A stretch of 59,949 bases of DNA, from positions 1 through 59,949 of the forward strand of contig NZ_AGAF01000214.1 of the NCBI RefSeq assembly GCF_000224515.1, given 5' to 3'. Position numbers and translations under genes: made by a program. This DNA is from Desulfosporosinus sp. OT (lineage in GTDB: Bacteria; Bacillota; Desulfitobacteriia; Desulfitobacteriales; Desulfitobacteriaceae). Below, piece after piece: positions 17,370-27,300 of the stretch (position 1 is its first letter; every line of letters begins with the position of its first letter). A model generated the notes under the pieces. That model was given only the letters and a program-made list of their open reading frames with translations, did no database searches and had not been told where the DNA came from.

Positions 17370-17669
17370 TTATATAGCAAGGTCTTGTTTCCGACGGTTA
17401 AACTCCTCGGTGTCAATTTCCCCCTGAGCATATCGTTCACGAAGGATCAATAAAGCAGGATCATTTTGCTTATGAATGGCCCGAACCTTTTTACCGTGCC
17501 GTTTCAAGACAATAACAGCAAGAATAATAATAACAAGCATAAAGATCAACTGACAAGCAAATGGGATCAATCCAAACCACCCATGAGATCCACTTGCCAT
17601 GAAACCTGGACCAAATCCATGCATTATATTACCGCCACCACGTATTACATTACTACCACCATACATCAT
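17370..17669 (-). CDS. SHOCT-domain membrane protein
   Basis: A 99-residue protein. The Gly-rich N-terminus is followed by one membrane segment (about residues 32-54, FGLIPFACQLIFMLVIIILAV), then a C-terminal SHOCT domain, DPALLILRERYAQGEIDTEEFNRRKQDL. SHOCT is a short oligomerisation motif often at the end of membrane or peptidase proteins. GGGGG precedes two ATG codons. It lies just downstream of the next gene, a second protein of the same design, and probably forms a two-gene operon with it. Confidence 0.75.
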   Translation of the reverse strand: MMYGGSNVIRGGGNIMHGFGPGFMASGSHGWFGLIPFACQLIFMLVIIILAVIVLKRHGKKVRAIHKQNDPALLILRERYAQGEIDTEEFNRRKQDLAI

Positions 17670-17682
17670 CTTTAAATCCCCC

Positions 17683-17865
17683 TTATTTTAAGGCATTTTG
17701 GCGTTCGTTAAATTCTTCGGAGCTAATCTCGCCTCGTGCATAGCGTATTCGAACTATGTCGAGTGCATCTTGATGAGAATTTACCAATTTATGAAAATGA
17801 CAGCCCTTCTGCTTACAGTGAAAATAGGCACCAATGCAAAGCAAAACTAGTAGAAACCCGAACAT
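17683..17865 (-). CDS. Small SHOCT-domain membrane protein
   Basis: About 60 residues: a membrane segment (FGFLLVLLCIGAYF), a Cys/His-rich loop CKQKGCHFHK that may bind metal, and a SHOCT tail DIVRIRYARGEISSEEFNERQ very like its neighbour 13 bp downstream. GAAAGGATG before the ATG at 17865 favours this start; the frame is open to an ATG at 17904, giving 73 residues. A paralogous pair probably arose by duplication. The position next to the metal ATPase operon suggests, but does not show, a metal link. Confidence 0.65.
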   Translation of the reverse strand: MFGFLLVLLCIGAYFHCKQKGCHFHKLVNSHQDALDIVRIRYARGEISSEEFNERQNALK

Positions 17866-17994
17866 ATAAAACATCCTTTCTCTCAGGTCTATTTTTCTTT
17901 TCATCCTGACCTAACTTTAGTATACAGATCATTTGCGAGCGATAGGTGAATATATTGTGAGTTTTACGTTAAGATTCATTAATGCGCCCTGATA

Positions 17995-18022
17995 TTGACA
18001 ATTCTCGCACCTCACGTATGAT
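17995..18022 (+). promoter_or_regulatory. Sigma-A-like promoter upstream of the Cse60-like gene
   Basis: TTGACA (17995-18000), 16 bases, TATGAT (18017-18022). A further GAATATA-N14-GATAAAAA pattern nearer the gene could be a sporulation (sigma-E) promoter, but that is weaker. Confidence 0.45.
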
Positions 18023-18081
18023 TGAATATAGATGAAAGGTAATAGATAAAAAGATACCTAGCTGAAAGGACGAGGCACGCG

Positions 18082-18252
18082 ATGAAAGTCAAGATTTTCA
18101 GTTCCCCAGATTCTCGAATCTTAGAAAAGGAAGTCAATCAATGGTTAGAGGACAACAGCTGGCTTAAGGTGACCAACATCGCTCAGAGCACAGGAACCTC
18201 GACCGTTATTTCCATTTGGTACACTGAACCCAACGTCCCGATTCTCGGGTAA
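18082..18252 (+). CDS. Cse60-like small sporulation protein
   Basis: A 56-residue protein: MKVKIFSSPD, then RILEKEVNQWLEDN and ISIWY near the end. The pattern (MKVK-F near the start, LE-EVN-WL helix, then a beta strand with aromatic residues) matches the Cse60 family, a sigma-E-controlled Bacillus sporulation protein of unknown function. AAGGA lies upstream at slightly long distance. A very strong terminator follows at 18268-18330. Family assignment is by eye and moderate. Confidence 0.6.
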   Translation: MKVKIFSSPDSRILEKEVNQWLEDNSWLKVTNIAQSTGTSTVISIWYTEPNVPILG

Positions 18253-18267
18253 ACTTTGTAAAATCCC

Positions 18268-18330
18268 AAGTAAGAAAAAGAGAAGCTATTGGCTCCCCGA
18301 CTGAGCCAATAGCTTCTCTTTTTCTTACTT
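18268..18330. terminator. Very long perfect hairpin terminator
   Basis: A 27-bp perfect stem (outer ends AAGTAAG.../...CTTACTT, inner GCTATTGGCT/AGCCAATAGC) around a 9-nt loop. A and T runs within the stem allow termination on both strands. Confidence 0.85.
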
Positions 18331-18405
18331 ACCTGTGAAAGAATCCCCTGCTCAATCCGCATCAAAACCTACTTTATATGGTAATACTATTCTTACTAAA
18401 CCAAG

Positions 18406-18422
18406 AAAATTGTTACAATTTT
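18406..18422. promoter_or_regulatory. Inverted repeat upstream of lutA
   Basis: AAAATTG-TTA-CAATTTT, perfect 7-bp arms, 19 bp before the lutA start. A candidate operator for a GntR-type lactate regulator (inference; no such regulator gene lies in the window). Confidence 0.45.
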
Positions 18423-18440
18423 ACGAAGGGACGGTAGTTT

Positions 18441-19169
18441 ATGAAAGTTTCCCTCTTCGCCACCTGCCTCACGAATGCCTTCTATCCTGAAGTGGACCTG
18501 ACAATGGCCAAAATACTAAAATACCTTGGGCACACTGTAGACGTTCCCGAGGGACAAGCTTGTTGTGGGCAAATAGCCTTTAATTCCGGTTATATTTCTG
18601 ACGCTCGAGAGGTTGCCCGTACGCTCATTGATTCCTTTGAACACAGTGAAATCGTAGTCGGCCCAAGCGGCTCATGTATTGGGATGATCCATCACTATTA
18701 CCCTTTTCTGTTTGAAAACGACCCTGTCTACCTAGCTAAAGCCCATGATCTTATTGGCAAAAGCTATGAATTTACCCAATTTCTTGTTGATATCTTGAAG
18801 CAACCCGATCTGGGCGCTAAGTATTCGGCGAAGGCTACCTATCATCCATCTTGTCACGCAACACGGTTTTTAGAGATCGTGGAACCTCCCTTGAAACTCC
18901 TTGAACATGTTAAAGGCTTGGAACTTCTTCCATTACCGGAAGCTCAACTCTGTTGTGGATTTGGTGGGACGTTCTCTGTGAAAATACCTAAAATCTCCGA
19001 AGCAATGGTCGCAGAAAAGGCTGAGCACGTTTTAGCATCCGGTGCAGATTTACTCCTAGGCCTGGATATGGGCTGCCTCATGAATATTTCTGGCTACTTA
19101 GAGAAAATCAACAAACCCGTTAAAACTATGCATATCATTCAGTTACTCGGGGAGGGAATGCAGGGATGA
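18441..19169 (+). CDS. lutA: Lactate utilization protein A (CCG-domain Fe-S subunit)
   Basis: A 242-residue cytoplasmic subunit of the LutABC L-lactate oxidase, which converts L-lactate to pyruvate. Two cysteine-rich CCG domains are visible: C9 with GQACCGQ near residue 42, and CHATRFLE with LCCGFGGTF near 170-180. These bind an unusual iron-sulfur cluster. The stop overlaps the lutB start (ATGA), showing translational coupling. In this organism type the complex probably feeds lactate electrons to quinone or a dedicated acceptor. Confidence 0.92.
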   Translation: MKVSLFATCLTNAFYPEVDLTMAKILKYLGHTVDVPEGQACCGQIAFNSGYISDAREVARTLIDSFEHSEIVVGPSGSCIGMIHHYYPFLFENDPVYLAKAHDLIGKSYEFTQFLVDILKQPDLGAKYSAKATYHPSCHATRFLEIVEPPLKLLEHVKGLELLPLPEAQLCCGFGGTFSVKIPKISEAMVAEKAEHVLASGADLLLGLDMGCLMNISGYLEKINKPVKTMHIIQLLGEGMQG

Positions 19170-20608
19170 CCATGTATAAGGAAATAGTAGAGAAACGAGT
19201 CGATAAAGCTCTGGCCGATGATTTTTTACGTAAAGCTACTCGTCGAGCGACAGACCGTTTGCGTCTTGGTAAATTCAAAGCAGCCCAAGATCTAGGGGAT
19301 TGGGAAGACTGGCGCCTAGCCGGGGAGGCCATACGAACTCAGGTTGTCGCCAATCTTGACTTTTATCTTAAACAACTGATTGAGCAAGTTGAAAAAAACG
19401 GCGGGCATGTCCACCTTGCCAAAACGCCGGTAGAAGCCGTAGATATTGTTCGCAAACTAGTGCACGAACATGACGCTAAAAACGTCATCAAATCCAAATC
19501 TATGGTTTCCGAGGAAATCCACCTTAACTCTGCTCTAGAAAGTGAAGGAGTTAGTGTGATTGAAACCGACCTCGGAGAGTACATCATTCAAGTGGCTGGC
19601 GAACCTCCTTCTCACATCATCGTACCGGCAATGCATAAAACCCGGCAGCAGGTTGCTGATTTATTTGAACCCATCGCTGGCCACACTTTGAGTTCAGATA
19701 CCCCTACTCTAACCAAATTCGTACGCCAGGAAATGCGAGAAAAGTTTCTTCACGGAGACATTGGCATTACTGGCTGCAATTTTGCCGTAGCAAATACCGG
19801 AAGTATTGTAATGGTTACCAATGAAGGCAACGGACGGATGGTTAGCACCCTCCCTCGCGTTCAAATCACCCTCATGGGCATGGAGCGCATTGTCCCCTCG
19901 TTTCGAGAACTCGACGTTTTGCTCAATTTACTAGGTCGAAGTGCAACAGGGCAACGACTCTCCAGCTATACAACGATCCTCACTCCCCCAAAGCATTCTT
20001 CGGATTCAGATGGCCCTGAGGAATTCCACCTCGTGATCCTGGACCATAACCGTTCGGAAATTCTGGGGGATACAACGTTTCGCAGGGCCTTAAACTGTAT
20101 CCGCTGCGGAGCATGCTTCAACGTATGCCCCGTCTATCGTCAAATTGGTGGCCATGCCTATGGCTCTGTTTATGCTGGCCCCATTGGATCAGTGATCACG
20201 CCGCTATTAGAAAAAGATTGGGACAAATGGGGACACCTACCTTACTTCTCCACACTTTGCGGTGCTTGCACCGAAGGCTGCCCGGTTCGCATTCCTCTCC
20301 ATGACCTCCTAGTAAAACTCAGAGCGCGCAAAACTCTCAGTGGGCATACTCCACAAATAGAGAAAAGAATTTTTCAAGGATACCGCTACATGTTTACCCA
20401 CGAGAAAAGATTACGTCAAGCGCTTCGGATGGGTGCTCATTTACAGCGGCCTTTCGTTAAGCACGAACGAATCGTCGGCGGTCCACCCCCTCTCTCCAAC
20501 TGGACTAAAAGCCGTACTCTTCCTATGGTTGCCTCCAAATCCTTCATGCAAATGTGGTCAGAACTGAAGCTCAGCGAAAAATCCTCCAATTCAGACCCAA
20601 TTCAATAA
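19166..20608 (+). CDS. lutB: Lactate utilization protein B (Fe-S/LUD subunit)
   Basis: A 480-residue subunit of LutABC. The N-terminal two-thirds is a LUD domain (TDLGEYIIQVAGEPPSHIIVPAMH, GITGCNFAVANTGSIVMVTNEGN). It is followed by a two-cluster ferredoxin domain CIRCGACFNVCPVY (about residue 312) and CGACTEGCPV (about 365), which should pass electrons. Length is normal for LutB. The start ATG overlaps the lutA stop by four bases. Confidence 0.95.
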   Translation: MTMYKEIVEKRVDKALADDFLRKATRRATDRLRLGKFKAAQDLGDWEDWRLAGEAIRTQVVANLDFYLKQLIEQVEKNGGHVHLAKTPVEAVDIVRKLVHEHDAKNVIKSKSMVSEEIHLNSALESEGVSVIETDLGEYIIQVAGEPPSHIIVPAMHKTRQQVADLFEPIAGHTLSSDTPTLTKFVRQEMREKFLHGDIGITGCNFAVANTGSIVMVTNEGNGRMVSTLPRVQITLMGMERIVPSFRELDVLLNLLGRSATGQRLSSYTTILTPPKHSSDSDGPEEFHLVILDHNRSEILGDTTFRRALNCIRCGACFNVCPVYRQIGGHAYGSVYAGPIGSVITPLLEKDWDKWGHLPYFSTLCGACTEGCPVRIPLHDLLVKLRARKTLSGHTPQIEKRIFQGYRYMFTHEKRLRQALRMGAHLQRPFVKHERIVGGPPPLSNWTKSRTLPMVASKSFMQMWSELKLSEKSSNSDPIQ

Positions 20609-20622
20609 GATGAGGTGAGAGC

Positions 20623-21318
20623 ATGACAACTCCAAGCGATTTCATTAGTCAACTGGCGACAAAATTAGGGCGTTCTACCCCCTCTCAAACGCCCGACCCA
20701 GTGCCTATCCATGTTCCCGAATACCGATTGTCGGGCCCCGAGGAACGAGCGACGGTTTTTTTACACAATTGGCAAGCCTTGGGGGGCAAAGGAGCTATTG
20801 TTAAGTCAACAGACGAAACGGTCCAGTGCCTTAAAGAATGGTTTGGAGAGCTCCCTTTAGATCGCCCAGCCCAGCAAGCCATCGTAGCTTGGGACCTGCT
20901 CCCTACTATTGCCGAATCTGCCTTTACAACCTTAAACTGGCCTCTTGTCCGCTATCCTCAGTCTGCGTTGGATACGCGTGAGCGTTACGCAATCGCTGCT
21001 CAAGCAGAACTGGGCGTGACCGGTGCTGATTGGGGAATAGCTCTCTCCGGAACAGTTGTGATGAACAGCAATCCCCAAAGAGGACGGGCAGTAAGCCTGC
21101 TTCCTCCTCGCCATCTCACCTTTATCGAGACTTCTAAACTACAGGACAACCTTTTTGAGGTCCTAGAGGCAATTTCAGCCACAGGAAGTCCTCCCGCTGC
21201 AATCGAGCTGATCACCGGTCCCAGTCGGACATCCGACATTGAAATGGATCTCTCCATAGGTGTCCATGGGCCAGTTGAAGTTTGTGTTCTCTTAATTGAA
21301 GACGAATTAAAAGATTGA
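20623..21318 (+). CDS. lutC: Lactate utilization protein C
   Basis: A 231-residue LUD-domain protein, third gene of lutABC, 14 bp behind lutB with GAGGTGAGAGC before the ATG. Family features: AELGVTGADWGIALSGTVVMNS, the LLPPRHLTFIETSKL strand, and the C-terminal TGPSRTSDIEMDLSIGVHGP motif. No metal-binding cysteines are present, as usual. It converges with the large glucan synthase gene 25 bp further on without a visible terminator. Confidence 0.92.
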   Translation: MTTPSDFISQLATKLGRSTPSQTPDPVPIHVPEYRLSGPEERATVFLHNWQALGGKGAIVKSTDETVQCLKEWFGELPLDRPAQQAIVAWDLLPTIAESAFTTLNWPLVRYPQSALDTRERYAIAAQAELGVTGADWGIALSGTVVMNSNPQRGRAVSLLPPRHLTFIETSKLQDNLFEVLEAISATGSPPAAIELITGPSRTSDIEMDLSIGVHGPVEVCVLLIEDELKD

Positions 21319-21343
21319 GCGTGTAATTATCCGATTCCCTAGT

Positions 21344-24300
21344 CTATAAAACCAACCTCACAACATGTTCTAAGCCGTCATCTATTAAGTTAATATAGAG
21401 TTCCGAAAGTTCCAACTCCCCTCCATCGAGCTCTAACCTACTTCCTCCGGTGTTCTTATGCAAAGGATTTTGAACTTGGATCTGATAAGTAGTCTGCTTA
21501 AATCGATAGGCCACTGAATACTCTCCCCAAGCCTTAGGAATACATGGTTTAAAATATAGACGTTCCCCACGACGCTGCAATCCTAAAATCCATTCTACCC
21601 CCGCTTGATACATCCAGCCCGCTGCTCCTGTGTACCACGTCCAGCCTCCCCTGCCAATATTAGGTTCAATCGAATAAACATCAGCAGCAATAACATAAGG
21701 TTCCACTTTATAACGCAAAACTTCACTGGGCGTCAGGGCATGATTAATAGGGTTTATCATTCGGAAGAGATCCCAAGCCTTATCCCCTTCTCCTAATTTA
21801 GCCCAAGCAATAATACTCCAGATTACACCATGTGTATATTGTCCACCGTTTTCTCGCACTCCAGGCGGATAACCTTGGATATAGCCTGGACTAGGATCAG
21901 TCTTTTCAAAAGGTGGAGTCAAAAGACGTACCAAGGAATATTCTCGATTCACCAGTTCTCGATCCACCGCCAGCATGGCAAGTTTTGCTTTTTCATAGGG
22001 TGCCGCTCCAGAAATCACAGACCAAGCTTGGGCAATAGCATCTATCTGGCATTCCTTATTTTCTGCCGAACCCAAGGGCTGTCCGTTATCAAAATAAGCC
22101 CTACGGTACCACTGTCCGTCCCAAGCCTTTTCGTTGAGATTGTTAGCTAATTCTTCAGCAATTTGACGATACTTAAATGCGCTATCTCCGGTCTCCCTGC
22201 GTTCACACAGTTCAGCAAATCCTTCTAGGATCGTATATAAAAACCATCCTAGCCAGACACTTTCCCCTTTCCCTTCACGCCCTACTCTATTCATACCATC
22301 GTTCCAGTCACCAGTCCCCATTAAGGGCAAACCATGAGAACCAAATTGCAAAGAACGTTCGATGGCTCGCAGGCAATGTTCAAAGAGAGATGCTCGTTCC
22401 GTCGATACTTTAGTTTCCGAATACCGTTCATCCTCATCCGGCCCCAAGGGGAGATCTTCCAGAAAAGATACTTCCTGAACTAAGAGTTCCTCGTCTTGTG
22501 TATGTTCCAGATAACGCAATACGCAGTAAGGTAGCCATAATAAATCATCCGAGAACTTCGTGCGAATCCCACGTTTTGTCTCTTCATGCCACCAGTGTTG
22601 CACATCCCCTTCTTGAAATTGATGGGCAGCATGGCGCAAGATTTGTTCTTTGGTCAGTTCTGGGAAAACATGTAGAACTGCTAAACTGTCTTGCAGCTGA
22701 TCCCTGAACCCATAGGCTCCTCCAGCTTGATAAAAAGCAGACCTAGCCCACATCCGGCAACTTAAGGTTTGATATAACAACCAGCCATTGAGCATCAGAT
22801 CCATACTCTTATCCGGAGTATCTACCTGCACACCCTTAACTAGTTGTGCCCAGAATTCCTGGACCTCTTGCAACTGTTTAGCCACAAACAGCGGTTCTGC
22901 ATAGCTAGACGTAAGACTTCTCACTTCTTCACCTGAGCAGGCTTGCCCGAGAAGCACCAAGACCTGTTTTTCCTCCCCAGGTTCTAAGGTTAATGTTACT
23001 TGAATTGCCCCGCAGGCATTGTACATCATCCCACTAGAATTCGATAGAGCAACTCTAGAAAGAGCTGCCGGCTTTTTCAATGACCCATGGCGCCCCAAAA
23101 ATTCGATACGATCCCCAGTCCAAGTCCGGTTGGGTTTTTCCCCCACCGTTTGAACCCAAAGAAAAGCCTTCCTGTCTGGGAATACTTCCTGGTAGGTGTT
23201 GCGAGCTAACAAAGCCCCCGAACTCTTATCGATCTCAGTGACGATAAACGGTGCATTGACCTCTCTTTGTACTCCCAACACCCACTCCACATAGTAGGTC
23301 AGTGAAATTTGACGAACCGCTTGCCCTAAATTTCTTAATGTAACCTGCCAAACTTTGAGGGAATCATTCAGGGGAACAAACACTAACCCTTCTTGAAAAA
23401 TTCCATGACTTGTATGTTTGAAGCGGCTGTACCCCCAACCATGATAAACAGTATAGGGATCTTCCTCATGAATCGGGAAACAAGTCAGCGACCAAAATTC
23501 CCCACTGACTTCGTCTCGAAGGTAACATACTTCACCAGGCAGATCCATAACAGGATCATTGTTCCAAGGAGTCAGTTTGTTCTCCCGACTGTTTTCTGCC
23601 CACGTGTATCCTGCCCCTGATTCCGAAACCTGAGTCCCAAACGAAGGATTGGCTAAGATATTCGACCAAGGAACTGGAGTTAACTTGCGATCATTTAGGT
23701 AAATAGCGTACTCATGTCCCTCCGCTACGAATCCCCCTAATCCATTAAAAAACGCCAAGTCCTTATCGTAGTCGGGTGGCCCCTCCCGCTCCGAAGTCCA
23801 ACAACTCTCTAGAGGCACAAAGGCTGCAGGTAGATTACTCTCTACTTTAGGGGCTGTCAGTTGTTTAGCCAAGTTTCCGCCGTTTGCTTGCAAAGAGATG
23901 CGAGCTACCGTAGAAAAGAGAATTTTATCTTCAATTGGCATAATGTTGGAAGAGCGAATAAAGACTCCTCCTGGCCGATCTAGAAAATCACGATCTGAAC
24001 TAGCAAACACCAAGTGGCGCAAGGCCTCTGTGAGCGGTTGTTCGTAGCTCCCTACAAAATCGTTGAGGATCAACAAATCAACTTTAAGTCCTCTCAGTCG
24101 CCAATATTCATGGGCTAATAGAACAGAACTCACAAAATCTAGATTCTCTATCTCCGAGACATGAATAAGCACCAGCGGTATGTCCCCAGAGATGCCGTAG
24201 CTCCATAAAGCTGATTGTCCCTTTCGGTTGCGCATGATACTTTGTGCCCGCATCGTCCTCAAGGGGTTAAAATAGAAAATCTGGGAGAGCATCCACTGGT

Positions 24301-27300
24301 AGATGTCCGCTTGTCGAGTCGACAAGTTCAGATACCTCAGTTCAATCCTACTCCTGTTCCAAGCCAATTCCAAGGTATGCTCAACTTGATGGGGGGAGGA
24401 AAGATGCTGAACCATCGTTAGCACCTGTTCTCTAGTTTCGGCAACCCCTGTTACAAAAGTTAGGCGAACTTTTTTGCCCGGAGGGACTTCTACTCGCCTT
24501 CTCAGCGCTAATATTGGATCAAGCACTGAGCCTAGCGTTCCAGAGAGCCGTTGGTTCTCCACCACCGCCTTCGGACGATCATAGAATTGACCTCGCCCTA
24601 GAAAACGGGCCCGATCAGTCTCATACTCCAAAGGACCTACAGTCTTCCCTTCAACGCTCACTGAGTGCGCCAACCAAGGAAAGTGATCTCCAGGGGTTCT
24701 ACCTCTCCGTTGGGCTAACAGAGCTTCTGGCTGATCAGAAAACTCTGTGTGGATGAAGAGTTTATTAAAAGCAGGGTGGGCATCATCCGCAGCCTGAGGT
24801 GCTAAAACAACCTCAGAATAACTTGTCACCTCCAAGATATGAGCTTCCTTCCCTTGATTAGTAAAGGTGATCCGACGAATTTCAGCATCCCATTCTGGCG
24901 AAACTGAAATTTCCGTAAGGGTATGAATTTCATCGTTCGTCCTAGTATAGGTCACCTTCTCTAACGAGAAACTCATCTCATCGCTAGCAGACCTATCATG
25001 GCAAGGTTGATAGGTTGCCGACCAAATCTTTCGTTCCGTAAGATCATTAATATAGAAAAAACTCCCCCAGGGATCTTTAGCCGGATTCTCTCGCCAACGA
25101 GATACTGCTAACTCTCCGAAGCGGCTAAACCCACTTCCACTACTTGTCAACATAACCACATAGCGACCATTGGATAGAATTCTGGCTTCAGGCATAGGAG
25201 TATCAGCACTGTAAAATTGTCGTTCAAACTCATGCTCATCCAACGCCCGCTGAGGTCTCGGTGCTGTCCATTTCCAACGTTTTAAAACTACGGGTTTCTG
25301 CGAGATTCGTTCCTGCAAGAGTAGTTCTATGGCCTGAATTCGCGGATCCGCATGAAACCGGCTACTCAAGGGGCGATCCAGCAATAAGTGACTCAAAGCT
25401 ACCAAACTCATACCTTGATGATGGGCCATGAAGCTCTTAATTGAGACGTTTTGCTCAGCTTCCGGTAAGCGCTCCTTGGTGAAATCTAAAGCTTCGTAAA
25501 AGCCATACTCTCCTCTGGCCCCTAATTTTTCAAGGACATTCAAATTTTTAAGAGCCGCTTTGAAATCGATCAAAGAGGCTAATACAGTGGCATACGGTGC
25601 GATAACCCGTTCATATCCCAAACCACGTTTAAGTCCTAAAAACGGTACTCCAAAAGCCTGATATTGATAATTCATCTGAAAATCAAACGCGTAAAAACCA
25701 GACTCCGATATCCCCCATGGCAATCCTAACTTAGTCGCATAAGATATGTGCTTTTCCACAACAGCCTTGTAAGTTTCATCCCAAAGCGTATCCTTATAGC
25801 AGTTCATCAAAAGTAGCGGCATCAAATATTCAAACATCGTTCCAGTCCAAGATAACAAAGCTGTATTCCGTCCTACTTTAGTTAAGGTACGGCCTAAAGC
25901 AAACCAGTGTTCTGTCGGCAGTTGACCGAGTGCAATCCCCATAAAGCTAGCCTGCCTAGCTTCAGAAGCCATCAGATCATAGTATGAGTTATCTCGCTGT
26001 TGAGTGGAGACATTATAGCCAATTGCCATAAATCGGATCTTTTCATTATACAGGGGGCGGAAATCTGGTTCGATTGCCAACCTTTCCAAGCGTGTCTGCA
26101 ACGTTTGAATTCTAGCTAAAAAATTCCCTTGAGAAATAAGGTTTTCTTCTAGGGCTAACCTCCACTGCAAAGCAAGCTCTCCAGTCATTTCCTCGCATAG
26201 TTTTAAGCTATCTCTGCTTATCGCGGCGAACTCTTGTAAAGTTCGCGCTGCCTCCCAAAGTGACCTTATTCTTTCCACTCGTTCCTGGGTGCTGGCAACT
26301 TCTTCATTCTCCTGTCCAGTACCTGCGTAACCTTCAAGCTCATTCGTTGCCCTAAAATCCAGCGTCCCCAGTTGTTCAATAAACTCTATACTCGGGATCA
26401 ATTCCTTCAGATCTTGAAGCGCAAGATGCACTCTTTTCTGTATTAAGAGGGGAAACTGCTCAACCTTCGCTTCCAAAAGCAACCGATACCAGCTTACACA
26501 ACTTATCGTCTGTTCTTGCAACGCATCTTCAAGCTTTTGTTTCCAAGCCTCTAATTCCACACTCCCTTTGATGTCATCTGAACAAGAGGTCAAGGGAGTA
26601 CCATATAAGTCTGGTACTAAATCCACACAAATCTTGCTGCCATCCTGTTCTTCTTTCGTAATCCGATCTAACATTCCCAGGATCGTAGTTCGATCGACAA
26701 GCAGATTATTTCCCAACTCCTTGACTCCTTGTTTTACAGTTAACAGGTAAGCGACCAGATTACCACTATCCACTGTGGACACATAGAGAGGTAAAAGAGG
26801 TTCTAATGAGCAGGTATCATACCAGTTATAGAAATGCCCCTGCCAACGTTGCATCGTTTCCAGGGAATCCAAAGTATGTTCCAGTCGATCCATGAGTTCC
26901 GTAGTCGTTAAATAGCCCAGATCATAAGCTACCAAGGTTGATCCCAAGAGTAACCCGATATTAGTAGGAGAGGTCCGATGAGCGATACCCCGTGGCGGAT
27001 CGACCTGTAGATTATCCGGAGGAAGCCAATTGTCCTTTTCCTGCACAACGACTTCAAAGAAACGCCAAGTATCATAAGCCAAGGCACGTACGTAGTTTCG
27101 CTCGTCAGCAAGCATTTCGGTCTTTTTATCAAGTTGCGGTTGACTAAGCCAATACGCCAGAAAGGGACCAAACATCCATACCAAAGCAATTCCAAGACCT
27201 AGCTCAGCGATATCTCGTTCGGAAATAAAGGTACCCAGTAATAAAAGCGCCACAAAAAAATACCCTTTGCTTAAGCGGCATATGAAAACACGCACTGTTT

